In this document: positions 43,151-51,592 of the stretch, piece by piece
Layout of the letters: every line of letters starts with the position of its first letter
Position numbering within the stretch: the stretch's first letter is position 1
Assembly (NCBI GenBank): GCA_965227335.1
Contig: CBDDFV010000001.1
Span: 1,054,001 to 1,118,000 of the forward strand
From: CBDDFV01 sp965227335
GTDB lineage: Bacteria > Planctomycetota > Phycisphaerae > Phycisphaerales > SM1A02
Direction: 5' to 3'
DNA length: 64,000 nt
The notes under the pieces: generated by a model
Told to the model about the DNA's origin: nothing
Database searches by the model: none
What the model saw: only the letters and a program-made list of their open reading frames with translations
Translations under genes and position numbers: made by a program

Positions 43151-45129
43151 TCAGTCGCTGGAACGACGCGGACGCCGCGCCGATCGCGGACGACCCGCTC
43201 GCGCTCCGCGTGCACACATCGCGGCTGCTGGGCGCCGACGAAGACCTGGTCATGCACGGCGGCGGCAACACGTCCGTCAAGATCCGCGCGACCGACTTCT
43301 TCGGCGATCCCGTCGACGTGCTGTACGTCAAGGGCAGCGGGTGGGATCTGCGTACGATCGAGAAGCCCGGATTCGCCCCGCTCCGACTCGCGCCAACGCA
43401 GCGCCTGGCTGAATTCGAGACGCTCACCGACCTCGACATGACGTCGCAGCTGCGGTCCTTCCTGCTCGATCCGGCGGCGCCGTCGCCCTCGGTGGAGGCG
43501 ATTCTGCACGCCATCCTGCCGAAGGCCTTCGTCGATCACACGCACGCAGACGCCGTGGTGACGCTTTCGAACACGCCCGACGGCGAGAAGGAGATCCGGG
43601 CCCTGTATCCCGATTGCCTGACGCTCCCGTACGTCATGCCGGGATTCGTGCTGTCGAAGCAGGTGTACGAGGCGATTCGCGATGTCGACCTCGATGGGGT
43701 CAAGGGAATCATTCTCCTGCACCACGGCGTGTTCACGTTCGCCGACGACGCCCGCGTCGCCTACGAGAACATGATCGAACTCGTGGATCGCGCGGAACAG
43801 ACATTGGCGACGCGTGCGCCGCAGGCGGCGGCCGCGCCGACGGATGAGACGCCGGTTGATCTGCGGGCGCTCGCCGCGATCCGGCGCGCCGTCTCGCAGG
43901 TCCGCGGCCGCCCGCAACTCGCCATGCTCGACGACGGGCCCGACGCTCGCGCCTACGCCCGCCGCGCCGACGTGGAGTCGATCAGCCGGCGCGGCCCGAT
44001 CACGCCCGACCACGTCATCCGCACCAAACGCACGCCGGTCATCATCCCGGAGACGCCCGACCAGGACGAGGCCGCCGTCGCATCATTTGCGGCCGACTAC
44101 GCGGCGTACTTCGAGGCGCACCGCGAGGACGGACAGACGATGCTGGACCCGGCGCCGCGAGCCGGCGTCTGGCGGGGCCGCGGGTGCCTCGCGTTCGGAA
44201 GCAGCGTGAAGGAATGTCGCATCATCACGGACATTGCGCGGCATACGCGCCGGGCGATCCAGATCGGCGAGGCCCTCGGCGGCTGGACCGCGCTGTCGCC
44301 CGCGGAGATCTTCGAACTCGAGTACTGGAGCCTTGAACAGGCGAAGCTCGCCCGCGGGCGCGGCTCGCGCCCGTCGCACGAAGGGAAGATCGCGCTCGTC
44401 ACCGGGGCGGCCGGCGGCATCGGACGGGCGACGTGCGACGCCCTCGCCGCGGACGGCGCAACCGTCGTCGGCGTCGACCTCAACCCGACCGTGGTCGACG
44501 ACCTCGCATCCGCCGGGATGACCGGCGTGCAGTGCGACGTCACCGATGACGACGCCGTGCTCGCCGCGGTCGAGCAGACCGTGCGCACGTTCGGCGGTCT
44601 CGATATTCTCGTGGGCAACGCGGGGATCTTCCGGGCCGGCGAGACGATCGAGGCCATGTCCGCCGAAACGTGGGACGTGTCGATGCGAGTGAACCTGACC
44701 GCGACGCAGCGGGTGATGACCGCCGCGATTCCATACCTGAAGCTCGGCGTGGATCCGAGCCTGCTGGTGGTCGGATCGCGCAACGTCGCCGCGCCGGGAG
44801 CGGGGGCCGCGGCGTACTCGGCGAGCAAGGCGGCCACGACGCAGCTGGCGCGGATCGCCGCGCTCGAACTGGCGGGCGACGGGGTGCGGGTGAACGTTGT
44901 GCATCCGGATGCAGTGTTCGACACCGGCGTGTGGACGGAAGAGGCGCTGACCCGATCCGCCGCGCGGTACGGCCTGACGGTCGAGCAGTATCGCACGAAG
45001 AATCTGCTGAAGCGGGAGATCACGTCGCGCGACGTGGGCGTGCTGCTCTCGACGCTGGCCGGGCCGGTCTTCGGGGCGACGACGGGCGCGCAGATTCCGA
45101 TCGACGGCGGCGATCCGCGCGTCGTGTGA
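43147..45129 (+). CDS. Bifunctional class II aldolase / short-chain dehydrogenase (RhaD-like)
   Basis: This is a 660-residue fusion. The N-terminal 390 residues form a class II aldolase (MHGGGNTSVKIR; FVDHTHADAVVTLSN; GIILLHHGVFTF), whose histidines bind the catalytic metal. The C-terminal 260 residues are an SDR oxidoreductase (VTGAAGGIGRATCDALA, NAG at LVGNAGIF, AAYSASKAA catalytic Tyr/Lys). The same fusion is known for rhamnulose-1-phosphate aldolase/lactaldehyde dehydrogenase. It would cleave a ketose phosphate and process the aldehyde released. The exact sugar is uncertain: rhamnose or fucose type is likely. It is translationally coupled to the Tm-1-like gene. Confidence 0.88.
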   Translation: MISRWNDADAAPIADDPLALRVHTSRLLGADEDLVMHGGGNTSVKIRATDFFGDPVDVLYVKGSGWDLRTIEKPGFAPLRLAPTQRLAEFETLTDLDMTSQLRSFLLDPAAPSPSVEAILHAILPKAFVDHTHADAVVTLSNTPDGEKEIRALYPDCLTLPYVMPGFVLSKQVYEAIRDVDLDGVKGIILLHHGVFTFADDARVAYENMIELVDRAEQTLATRAPQAAAAPTDETPVDLRALAAIRRAVSQVRGRPQLAMLDDGPDARAYARRADVESISRRGPITPDHVIRTKRTPVIIPETPDQDEAAVASFAADYAAYFEAHREDGQTMLDPAPRAGVWRGRGCLAFGSSVKECRIITDIARHTRRAIQIGEALGGWTALSPAEIFELEYWSLEQAKLARGRGSRPSHEGKIALVTGAAGGIGRATCDALAADGATVVGVDLNPTVVDDLASAGMTGVQCDVTDDDAVLAAVEQTVRTFGGLDILVGNAGIFRAGETIEAMSAETWDVSMRVNLTATQRVMTAAIPYLKLGVDPSLLVVGSRNVAAPGAGAAAYSASKAATTQLARIAALELAGDGVRVNVVHPDAVFDTGVWTEEALTRSAARYGLTVEQYRTKNLLKREITSRDVGVLLSTLAGPVFGATTGAQIPIDGGDPRVV

Positions 45130-45138
45130 GGAGCCGAC

Positions 45139-46620
45139 ATGATTCGAGTGCTGATGCTGATCGTTCTGGGCGGGCCGGGCGTCGCGGCGGCGGTCGCGCA
45201 GACGGCGGACCGACCGAACATCGTCATCCTCGTGGCCGACGACCTGCAGCCCGACGGCGTCGCCGCCCTCGGCAACCGGCGGCTCAATACGCCGCACCTC
45301 GATCGGCTGGTCGGGCGCGGCACGGCGTTCACGAACTGCTACAACCAGGGCGGCTGGCACGGGGCGATCTGCATCTCCAGCCGTGCAATGATGCTCACGG
45401 GCCGGCATCTGTGGTCCTGCGGCGGCGGCGGATGCGAAGGGCGGCCGCTCTGGCCCGAGGCCTTTCGCGCGGCGGGCTACGCCGCCTTCGGCGTCGGCAA
45501 ATGGCACAACGGACCGGACACCTTCCGACGCTCGTTCGAGTTCGAGGGCGAGACGGGCCCCGGCATGCTCCACTCCACCCCGAAGAATGGTCCGGCCTAC
45601 AACCGCCCCGTCGCCGCGAACGAGGTCGACGCCTGGGCCCCGGACGACGAATCGCTCGGCGGACACTGGATGAAGCGTCCCGACGGCCGCATCGTCCATT
45701 CGTCCACGGCATGGATCGACCAGGCGATCGACTTCATCGACGGCCATCTCGACGGCGACGACGAACGCCCGTTTCTCGCGTACGTCGCGTTCCACGCCCC
45801 GCACGATCCGCGACAGGCGCCGGCGCCGTTCCTCGCGCGGCATTCGCCGGACGACTGCGATCCGCCTCCCAATTTCGTCGCCGTCCACCCGTTTGATCAG
45901 GGCGATTCGAAGGTGCGCGATGAACAACTTGCGCCGTTTCCGCGGACGGAGGCCGCCGCGCGACTGCATCAGCGCGAGTACTTCGCGATCATCGATCACC
46001 TCGACGCCCAGATCGGTCGACTGCTCGACCATCTCGACGCCCGCGGAGTGACCGACGAGACGATCGTCGTGTTCGTCGGCGATCACGGCCTCGCGGTCGG
46101 ACAACACGGCCTGCTCGGCAAGCAGAACCTCTACGAACACAGCACGAAGACGCCGATGGTGTTCGCTGGTCCGGGCGTGCCGCGCGGGCGACGCGCCGAC
46201 GAACTCGTGTACCTGCACTCGACGTGGGCCACGGTGGCCGACCTCGCGGGACTGGATGTCGACGCCGTCCATCCGACCGGCCAGGCCCCGAGCCTCACGC
46301 CGGAGATGCGCGGCGAATCGACGCGGACGACCATCGGCGCCGCATATCGCGATGCGCTCCAGCGGATGATCCGCGATGATCGTTACAAGCTCATCGTGTA
46401 TCCGACCGCGCAGGTCGTGCAGTTGTTCGACCTGGCTCGAGATCCGTGGGAGACCACGAATCTCGCGGGGCGTCCGGAGGCGGCGCCGCATGTCCGACGA
46501 CTGCACGCCGCCCTGCTGGAGTGGATGGATGAGGTGGGCGATCCGCTGGATCGCGCGGCGGTGGCGGACGTCTGGACGTGGTCGGCGCCGCGATTTGAAC
46601 TCCCGCCGTCAGCCCCCTGA
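45139..46620 (+). CDS. Sulfatase (type I, formylglycine-dependent)
   Basis: This is a 493-residue protein with a short signal peptide (MIRVLMLIVLGGPGVAAAVA). The metal-binding start PNIVILVADDLQPDG and the active-site motif CISSR at Cys78 (GAICISSRAMMLTG) identify a sulfatase. The usual motif is CxPxR or CxAxR; a serine at the third position is uncommon. Later conserved parts are GVGKWHNG, YVAFHAPHDPR and VVFVGDHGLAVGQHGLLGKQ. It should remove sulfate esters from a sugar polymer in the periplasm or outside. It lies nine bases after the aldolase/dehydrogenase gene, linking desulfation with sugar breakdown. Confidence 0.92.
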   Translation: MIRVLMLIVLGGPGVAAAVAQTADRPNIVILVADDLQPDGVAALGNRRLNTPHLDRLVGRGTAFTNCYNQGGWHGAICISSRAMMLTGRHLWSCGGGGCEGRPLWPEAFRAAGYAAFGVGKWHNGPDTFRRSFEFEGETGPGMLHSTPKNGPAYNRPVAANEVDAWAPDDESLGGHWMKRPDGRIVHSSTAWIDQAIDFIDGHLDGDDERPFLAYVAFHAPHDPRQAPAPFLARHSPDDCDPPPNFVAVHPFDQGDSKVRDEQLAPFPRTEAAARLHQREYFAIIDHLDAQIGRLLDHLDARGVTDETIVVFVGDHGLAVGQHGLLGKQNLYEHSTKTPMVFAGPGVPRGRRADELVYLHSTWATVADLAGLDVDAVHPTGQAPSLTPEMRGESTRTTIGAAYRDALQRMIRDDRYKLIVYPTAQVVQLFDLARDPWETTNLAGRPEAAPHVRRLHAALLEWMDEVGDPLDRAAVADVWTWSAPRFELPPSAP

Positions 46621-47553
46621 CCGCTGACTGCGGCCGGTCGAGTCGACGGGCACGAGGCGGGCTTCGATCTCATGCCGTCGCGGTTCGTACTGCGGCGGCA
46701 GTTTCAGCTCGTGTCCGAGCGTCTCGAGCGGTTCATCGAGGTCGAAGCCCGGTCCGTCGGTGGCGATCTCGAAGATCACACGGCCCGGAATCCGGAAGTA
46801 GATCGATCGGAAGTACCGCCGGTCCTTCACCCCGGTCGTCGCGACGCCGGCGTTTCGGATGCGTTCGGAGATCGACCGTTGCGCGGCGTCGTCGGGCGCA
46901 CGCCACGCGATGTGATGCACCGTGCCGGCGCCCATGCGGGTCGCGGGATCAGCCTCCGTGCGCACGAGTTCGACCCAGTCGCCGGGCGCCGCGGGGCTGA
47001 CATGCAGTCGCGTCCGATCGTCGCCGCGATCACTGGCCGTGAAGCCGAGGACCTCGCTGAGGAACGCGGCGGCGGCGTCCACGTCGGGCGTGTGAATCAC
47101 GGCGCCGTCCACGCCGCGCACCGCGTGATCCGGATCGATCCCGGTGCGGGCGGACGGTTCGTCGTCAGACGCGGATCGTTCGTGCATCGAGAGCCGCATG
47201 CCGTCGGGATCCTCGAACGCGAGTCGACCGTCGTCGCGCATGACGGCCCCGTGCGGACGCAGGCGGTCGCGCCAGAACGTCAGGGCGCCGTCGGGCACGC
47301 GGAGCACCGTTTCGAGGATCTCTGGCGCGCCGTGGGTTCCGCGGGCGGCCATGGGATCCGGAAAGTGCGTGAGCAGCGTGCCCGGCCGGCCGTGCCCGTC
47401 GCCGAAGTAGAAGTGATAGATCATCGGGTCGTCGAAATTGACGGTCTTCTTGACCAGTCGCAGTCCAAGCGTGCGGGTGTAGAAGTCGTGGTTGACGAGC
47501 GGGTCTTTCGCCAGCGCGGTGACGTGGTGAATGCCGGTGATCGGGGAGGGCAT
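46609..47553 (-). CDS. Ring-cleaving dioxygenase-like protein (VOC superfamily)
   Basis: This is a 314-residue cytoplasmic protein with two VOC (glyoxalase-fold) halves. The ATG at 47553 begins MPSPITGIHHVTALAKDP. Metal ligand candidates are His9/His10 (GIHHVT), a His in GTVHHIAWRA and a Glu in RVIFEIATDGPGF. The pattern matches the MhqO/LinE-like ring-cleaving dioxygenases related to quinone detoxification. Its stop overlaps the convergent sulfatase stop by 12 bases. The substrate is unknown. Confidence 0.87.
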   Translation of the reverse strand: MPSPITGIHHVTALAKDPLVNHDFYTRTLGLRLVKKTVNFDDPMIYHFYFGDGHGRPGTLLTHFPDPMAARGTHGAPEILETVLRVPDGALTFWRDRLRPHGAVMRDDGRLAFEDPDGMRLSMHERSASDDEPSARTGIDPDHAVRGVDGAVIHTPDVDAAAAFLSEVLGFTASDRGDDRTRLHVSPAAPGDWVELVRTEADPATRMGAGTVHHIAWRAPDDAAQRSISERIRNAGVATTGVKDRRYFRSIYFRIPGRVIFEIATDGPGFDLDEPLETLGHELKLPPQYEPRRHEIEARLVPVDSTGRSQRSGG

Positions 47554-47611
47554 GGTGCGGACGGCCTCGCGGAACGGGAGTGGATGGGGGGCGACGCCCG
47601 GACGTTCGATT

Positions 47612-48334
47612 CTAGACGTCGTCGGCGTCGCCGCCCCATTCAACGTCGACGACGATCGGCAGGTGATCGGATGCGCGTCGGGCCTCCCCTGAATCGACCG
47701 CAACCTGCTCCACGGAACGCGGTTTCGGTCCGAGGTAGATGCGATCAAGCGCGAACAGCGGCAGCCGCGCCGGAAATGTCCGCATGGTGGACGCCAGCGC
47801 GTAGTGCTCGCGGTGCAACGGACATCGGGTCAGGCGCGGCGGGCGCCAGTCGTTCAGGTCGGCCAGCAGGACTCGTGCGTCCTCGCCCGTCTCGTTGTCC
47901 GTGAGGTGTGACGCAAGATCGCGCAGTTGACGACGTCGTTCACGCCACGTGAGACCCAGATGCGTCACCGTCGCCCGCACCCGCCCGCCGTCGGCGCGAA
48001 GCAGGGCGTCAATGGCGCCGCGCGGCTCGCGTGACCCGAAGGCGAGATCCACGTTGACGACATCAACGATCTCCAGCGACGTGAGCAGTCCGTTGCCGTA
48101 CGCGCCCCGGTGATCGACGAGATTGGGTCCGGCGACGGCGGTGAGACCCAGCGTGGCGGCGAGGTGCTGGAACTGATCGACGCCCGCGATCGGCTCGCGC
48201 CGCCAGTCGACCTCCTGGAGACCGATGATGTCGGGGTCGAGATCGGCGAGCACTGCGGCGATGCGATCGGGGTCGTACACGCCGTCGGAGCCGACGCAGG
48301 AGTGGATGTTCCAGGAGACAAGCCGCAAACGCAC
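47612..48334 (-). CDS. Endonuclease/exonuclease/phosphatase family protein
   Basis: The start is taken as GTG at 48334, preceded by TAAGGAC, giving 240 residues. The family motifs are in order: LVSWNIHSCVG (Asn), IIGLQEVDWRRE (Glu, metal), TVTHLGLTW, LLADLNDWRP (Asp/Asn) and SDHLPIVVDVEW (catalytic Asp-His). No signal peptide is seen. Such proteins cleave phosphodiesters in DNA, inositol phosphates or sphingomyelin. It begins 10 bases after the phospholipase-D-like gene, so the two phosphodiesterases are co-expressed, perhaps in phospholipid turnover. Confidence 0.87.
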   Translation of the reverse strand: MRLRLVSWNIHSCVGSDGVYDPDRIAAVLADLDPDIIGLQEVDWRREPIAGVDQFQHLAATLGLTAVAGPNLVDHRGAYGNGLLTSLEIVDVVNVDLAFGSREPRGAIDALLRADGGRVRATVTHLGLTWRERRRQLRDLASHLTDNETGEDARVLLADLNDWRPPRLTRCPLHREHYALASTMRTFPARLPLFALDRIYLGPKPRSVEQVAVDSGEARRASDHLPIVVDVEWGGDADDV

Positions 48335-48344
48335 GATGGGGTCC

Positions 48345-49904
48345 TTACGCCGAGCGGTCGGGGGTCCGTACGCCGCGCAGCCGGGCCCACAGGCGTCGGG
48401 CGGCCCCGGCGATGGCGTTGAGTGCGGTCCGAAGTCGATCGCGGATTCGGGTGGTGTCCGCGATGGCCTTGAGCACACGCTCGACATCGGCGTCGCCGAG
48501 CGGCCGGCGCGGGTCGGCGAGCGTGCTGTCGAGCGGCGCTCGGTGAACCAGATCGGGAGCGCGATGGTTGAACGGAAGGAGCGTGCGATCGCCCCCGCGC
48601 AGATGCTCAACGGCACCGATCAGACCGTCCGTACGTTCCTCGGCGGCGGCGATCGCGTCAGGGTCGACGTGCAGCAGGTATGAGAGCAGACGTCGACGGT
48701 AATGTCGGATGCGATCGTCCGGTTCGTCGAGATCGATCGTCAGGTCGAGTTCAGTGTCGAGACCCATGGATCGCCGGGCCAGATTGGCGGATCCGATGCG
48801 GAGAATGCGGTCATCGATGACCATGGTCTTGGCGTGCACGAAGACGGATCGATTCTTCGGATCGTCGCGGGCGTCTTCACCGTCAAGGGTGGGCCAGTAC
48901 ACACGCAGACGATCATGTACGTCCGCCTCCCGCAGCGCCTCGAGCCGTCGGTCGCGATCCGTGTCCATGGTCATCTGCTGAAGCGTGCCGGGAGTGGAGT
49001 GGGGGAGGATGAGGATGATCTCCGGGCCGTCCGGTTCGCGCAATCGCGCGGCGAGCGCGTCGGTCACCGTTGGGGTGGAGAAGTACTGCGACTCGATGAG
49101 AATGGTCTGCTTCGCACTGCGGATCTGCTCCACGAACAACCGCTCGACCTGCGCGATCTCCGGGCGTCCGCCGTACTCAGGCTGCGTGATCGCGATCGAC
49201 ACCGTCCCGTCCGTGAACAGCGGGTCGACGTCGCCGGGCCACGGATCAGCGGCGTCCGCGTCCGGTTCGGGAGCGTCGAGCGTTGCGCCGACGGCGCGTC
49301 GCCACCGCTCCCGGCACCAGGCGCCGAGAACCGCCGCCGCGCGTCCGTCGATGACGGCGGAAACGTCGTGATAGGGACCGCCGTACGCCGGCCAGAGGCC
49401 CGGCAGGCGGCGGCGCGGGTCGTCGATCCGATGCTCGTGCGAGTCCCAGCGCGACTTCGTCAGGTCCATGCCGCCGGCGAAGGCGACCCGGTCGTCAACC
49501 ACCACGATTTTCTGGTGATGTGATGCGAGGCGCGGCGTATCCGAGTCCCAGCGAAGCTGGATCCGCGGGTGTCGATCCCAGGGTCGTTTCATCCGCGGGA
49601 GGTGCTGACGCTCCAGCGCGAAGACCGAGGCGCCTTCCCAGATCAGCAGCTTCACCTCGAGCTGATCGCGCTCCTCGACGACATGCTGAAGCAGGTCGGC
49701 GAAGCGCACCGGCAGGCCGTCGTCGAGATCCGCCGCCGCGTCGCCACGCACGAGATCGATCTCGCTGTGAATGTCCCAGCCGAGAACAAGCACCTGGCGT
49801 CGCGCCGCGGCGATCGCCTGACGCACGGCGGGGAAGTACTCGACCGCATCAACCAGCGGCGCGAAGCGCCGGAACGACGTCCGCCACGCCTCGGTGTCGG
49901 ACAT
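48345..49904 (-). CDS. Phospholipase-D-family protein (two HKD motifs)
   Basis: The start at 49904 (MSDTEAWRTSFRRFAPLV) has GGAAG upstream; 519 residues. Two HKD motifs are present: HHQKIVVVDD at 129-138 and HAKTMVIDD at 357-365, each followed by the GG/GS segment (AFAGGMDL; RIGSANLARRSMG). The protein is soluble in appearance, without the N-terminal helices of classical cardiolipin synthases. It could be a phospholipase D or a transphosphatidylase. It is first in a two-gene unit with the EEP protein and divergent from the trehalose genes. Confidence 0.9.
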   Translation of the reverse strand: MSDTEAWRTSFRRFAPLVDAVEYFPAVRQAIAAARRQVLVLGWDIHSEIDLVRGDAAADLDDGLPVRFADLLQHVVEERDQLEVKLLIWEGASVFALERQHLPRMKRPWDRHPRIQLRWDSDTPRLASHHQKIVVVDDRVAFAGGMDLTKSRWDSHEHRIDDPRRRLPGLWPAYGGPYHDVSAVIDGRAAAVLGAWCRERWRRAVGATLDAPEPDADAADPWPGDVDPLFTDGTVSIAITQPEYGGRPEIAQVERLFVEQIRSAKQTILIESQYFSTPTVTDALAARLREPDGPEIILILPHSTPGTLQQMTMDTDRDRRLEALREADVHDRLRVYWPTLDGEDARDDPKNRSVFVHAKTMVIDDRILRIGSANLARRSMGLDTELDLTIDLDEPDDRIRHYRRRLLSYLLHVDPDAIAAAEERTDGLIGAVEHLRGGDRTLLPFNHRAPDLVHRAPLDSTLADPRRPLGDADVERVLKAIADTTRIRDRLRTALNAIAGAARRLWARLRGVRTPDRSA

Positions 49905-50206
49905 GACCGCATCTTCCAGGCCGAAGGGATCGGGCGCCCTCGCTGTACTGTCTGCCACCTTCGGTTGCTCCGTGTTGCTCTCGCGGCGGGATCGGGGCTG
50001 ACGCGGCCGCGCGGACCGGGCAAGGACGCCGTCACGACCGGGTGGAGAACCCAGCGCGCACATCACCGACACGACTATGGTCGATCCGCACGCACATCGC
50101 AAGACCCGAAACGGCCGCCGGCGCCCGTGCGACGGCGCCGCCGACGTGTTAACCTGAGACCCAGGATCCCGACCTCAGCATCACCGGCAAACCGCGAAGG
50201 AGCCCG
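49905..50206. other. Divergent intergenic region PLD-like gene / otsA
   Basis: About 300 bases with no gene I can support. An in-frame extension of the PLD-like frame is open upstream but lacks a start signal and looks random. The otsA SD (AAGGAG) lies at the right end. No confident promoter or operator was seen on either strand. Confidence 0.45.
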
Positions 50207-51592
50207 ATGCCCCCCCGGAACGCCACGGTCATCGTCTCGAATCGCCTGCCCGTTCATCGGACGAGAAAGAAGCGCGGCGGGAGCGGCTGGGAAACCAGTC
50301 CCGGCGGACTCGTCTCCGCCCTCAAGCCCATTCTTGCCGAACGCGACAGCACCTGGGTCGGCTGGGCCGACGCCCCCGGCGAAACCCCCGCGCCCTTCCG
50401 ACACGACGGCGTCGATCTCATGCCGGTGCCGCTCACCCGGGGTGAACGCACGGCCTACTACGACGGTTTTTCCAATCGCACCCTCTGGCCTCTCTACCAC
50501 GACGCCATCCGGCCGCCCGAGTATCGCCGACGATGGTGGGGCCCTTACGTCGACGTCAACCGACGGTTTGCGGAAGCCGCCGCCCGGGCCGTGAAGCGAG
50601 GCGGCGTGGTCTGGGTCCACGACTATCACCTCCAGCTCGTTCCCGCCATGATCCGTGAACTCCGGTCCGATGTCCGCATCGGGTTCTTCCTCCACATTCC
50701 CTTCCCGCCGCAGGAACTCTTCGCCCAACTGCCCTGGCGACGCGACATCCTGCAGGGCATGCTCGGAGCCGACGTGGTCGGATTCCAGACCAAGCCCGGC
50801 GCGCAGAACTTCGCGCGGCTCTGCCGGCGCTACGCCGAGGCGGGCGGTCGGGGCGGCGAACTCGAGGTCGACGGCCGCGTCGTTCACGCCCGCGCCTTTC
50901 CGATCTCGATCGATGTCGACTACTTCGAATCCCTCGCCCGCAGCGACGACGTGCGGCTTCGGGCCCGGAAGTTCCATCGCCGCCTCGGCGAGAATCGACG
51001 CGTCGTTCTCGGCGTCGACCGCATGGACTACACGAAGGGCATCGACATCCGTCTCAAGGCGTACCGGGATCTGCTCGAGGCCGGAGCGTGGACCCCCGAC
51101 GATCTCGTCTTCGTCCAGGTCGGCGTGCCCAGTCGCGAACGCGTGGCGGAGTACCAGGACCTCCGCTCCGGCGTCGAAGAGCTGATCGGACAGATCAACG
51201 GCGAATTCGGCGAACTCGGCCGCACCCCCGTGCACTACCTCCACCGCGGACTGCCGATCGAGGAGCTGGCGGCGCTGTACTGCGCGGCGGATGTCATGGT
51301 CGTCACGCCCCTCCGCGACGGGATGAATCTCGTCGCCAAGGAGTACGTGGCCACGCGGTACGACGATTCCGGCGTGTTGATTCTCAGCGAGTTCACGGGG
51401 GCGGCGAAGGAGCTGAAGTCCGCGCTGATCGTCAATCCGCACGATGTCGACGAACTCGACGCCAGTCTCGCCGCCGCCCTGCGGATGAAGCCCGATGAAC
51501 AGCGGCGACGCATGCGCTCGCTGCGCCGCGCGGTCCGACGGCGCGACGTGTTTCAGTGGGCCCGTGAATTCTTCGAGGCGCTCGCCGCATGA
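50207..51592 (+). CDS. otsA: Trehalose-6-phosphate synthase
   Basis: This 461-residue GT20 enzyme makes trehalose 6-phosphate from UDP- or GDP-glucose and glucose 6-phosphate in the cytoplasm. Motifs: SNRLPVHR near the start, GGLVSAL, VWVHDYHLQLVPAMI, GFFLHIPFPP, the nucleotide-sugar site GVDRMDYTKGID with Arg272 and Lys277 (same spacing as E. coli Arg262/Lys267), and TPLRDGMNLVAKEYVA. AAGGAG lies ahead of the ATG. The stop overlaps the next ATG (ATGA), so it is coupled with the phosphatase that completes trehalose synthesis. Confidence 0.96.
   Translation: MPPRNATVIVSNRLPVHRTRKKRGGSGWETSPGGLVSALKPILAERDSTWVGWADAPGETPAPFRHDGVDLMPVPLTRGERTAYYDGFSNRTLWPLYHDAIRPPEYRRRWWGPYVDVNRRFAEAAARAVKRGGVVWVHDYHLQLVPAMIRELRSDVRIGFFLHIPFPPQELFAQLPWRRDILQGMLGADVVGFQTKPGAQNFARLCRRYAEAGGRGGELEVDGRVVHARAFPISIDVDYFESLARSDDVRLRARKFHRRLGENRRVVLGVDRMDYTKGIDIRLKAYRDLLEAGAWTPDDLVFVQVGVPSRERVAEYQDLRSGVEELIGQINGEFGELGRTPVHYLHRGLPIEELAALYCAADVMVVTPLRDGMNLVAKEYVATRYDDSGVLILSEFTGAAKELKSALIVNPHDVDELDASLAAALRMKPDEQRRRMRSLRRAVRRRDVFQWAREFFEALAA

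Noticed and set aside
43147..45129. Naming the aldolase/SDR gene rhaD
   Set aside because: The fusion architecture fits, but no rhamnose isomerase or kinase gene is nearby, so the sugar specificity is not supported.
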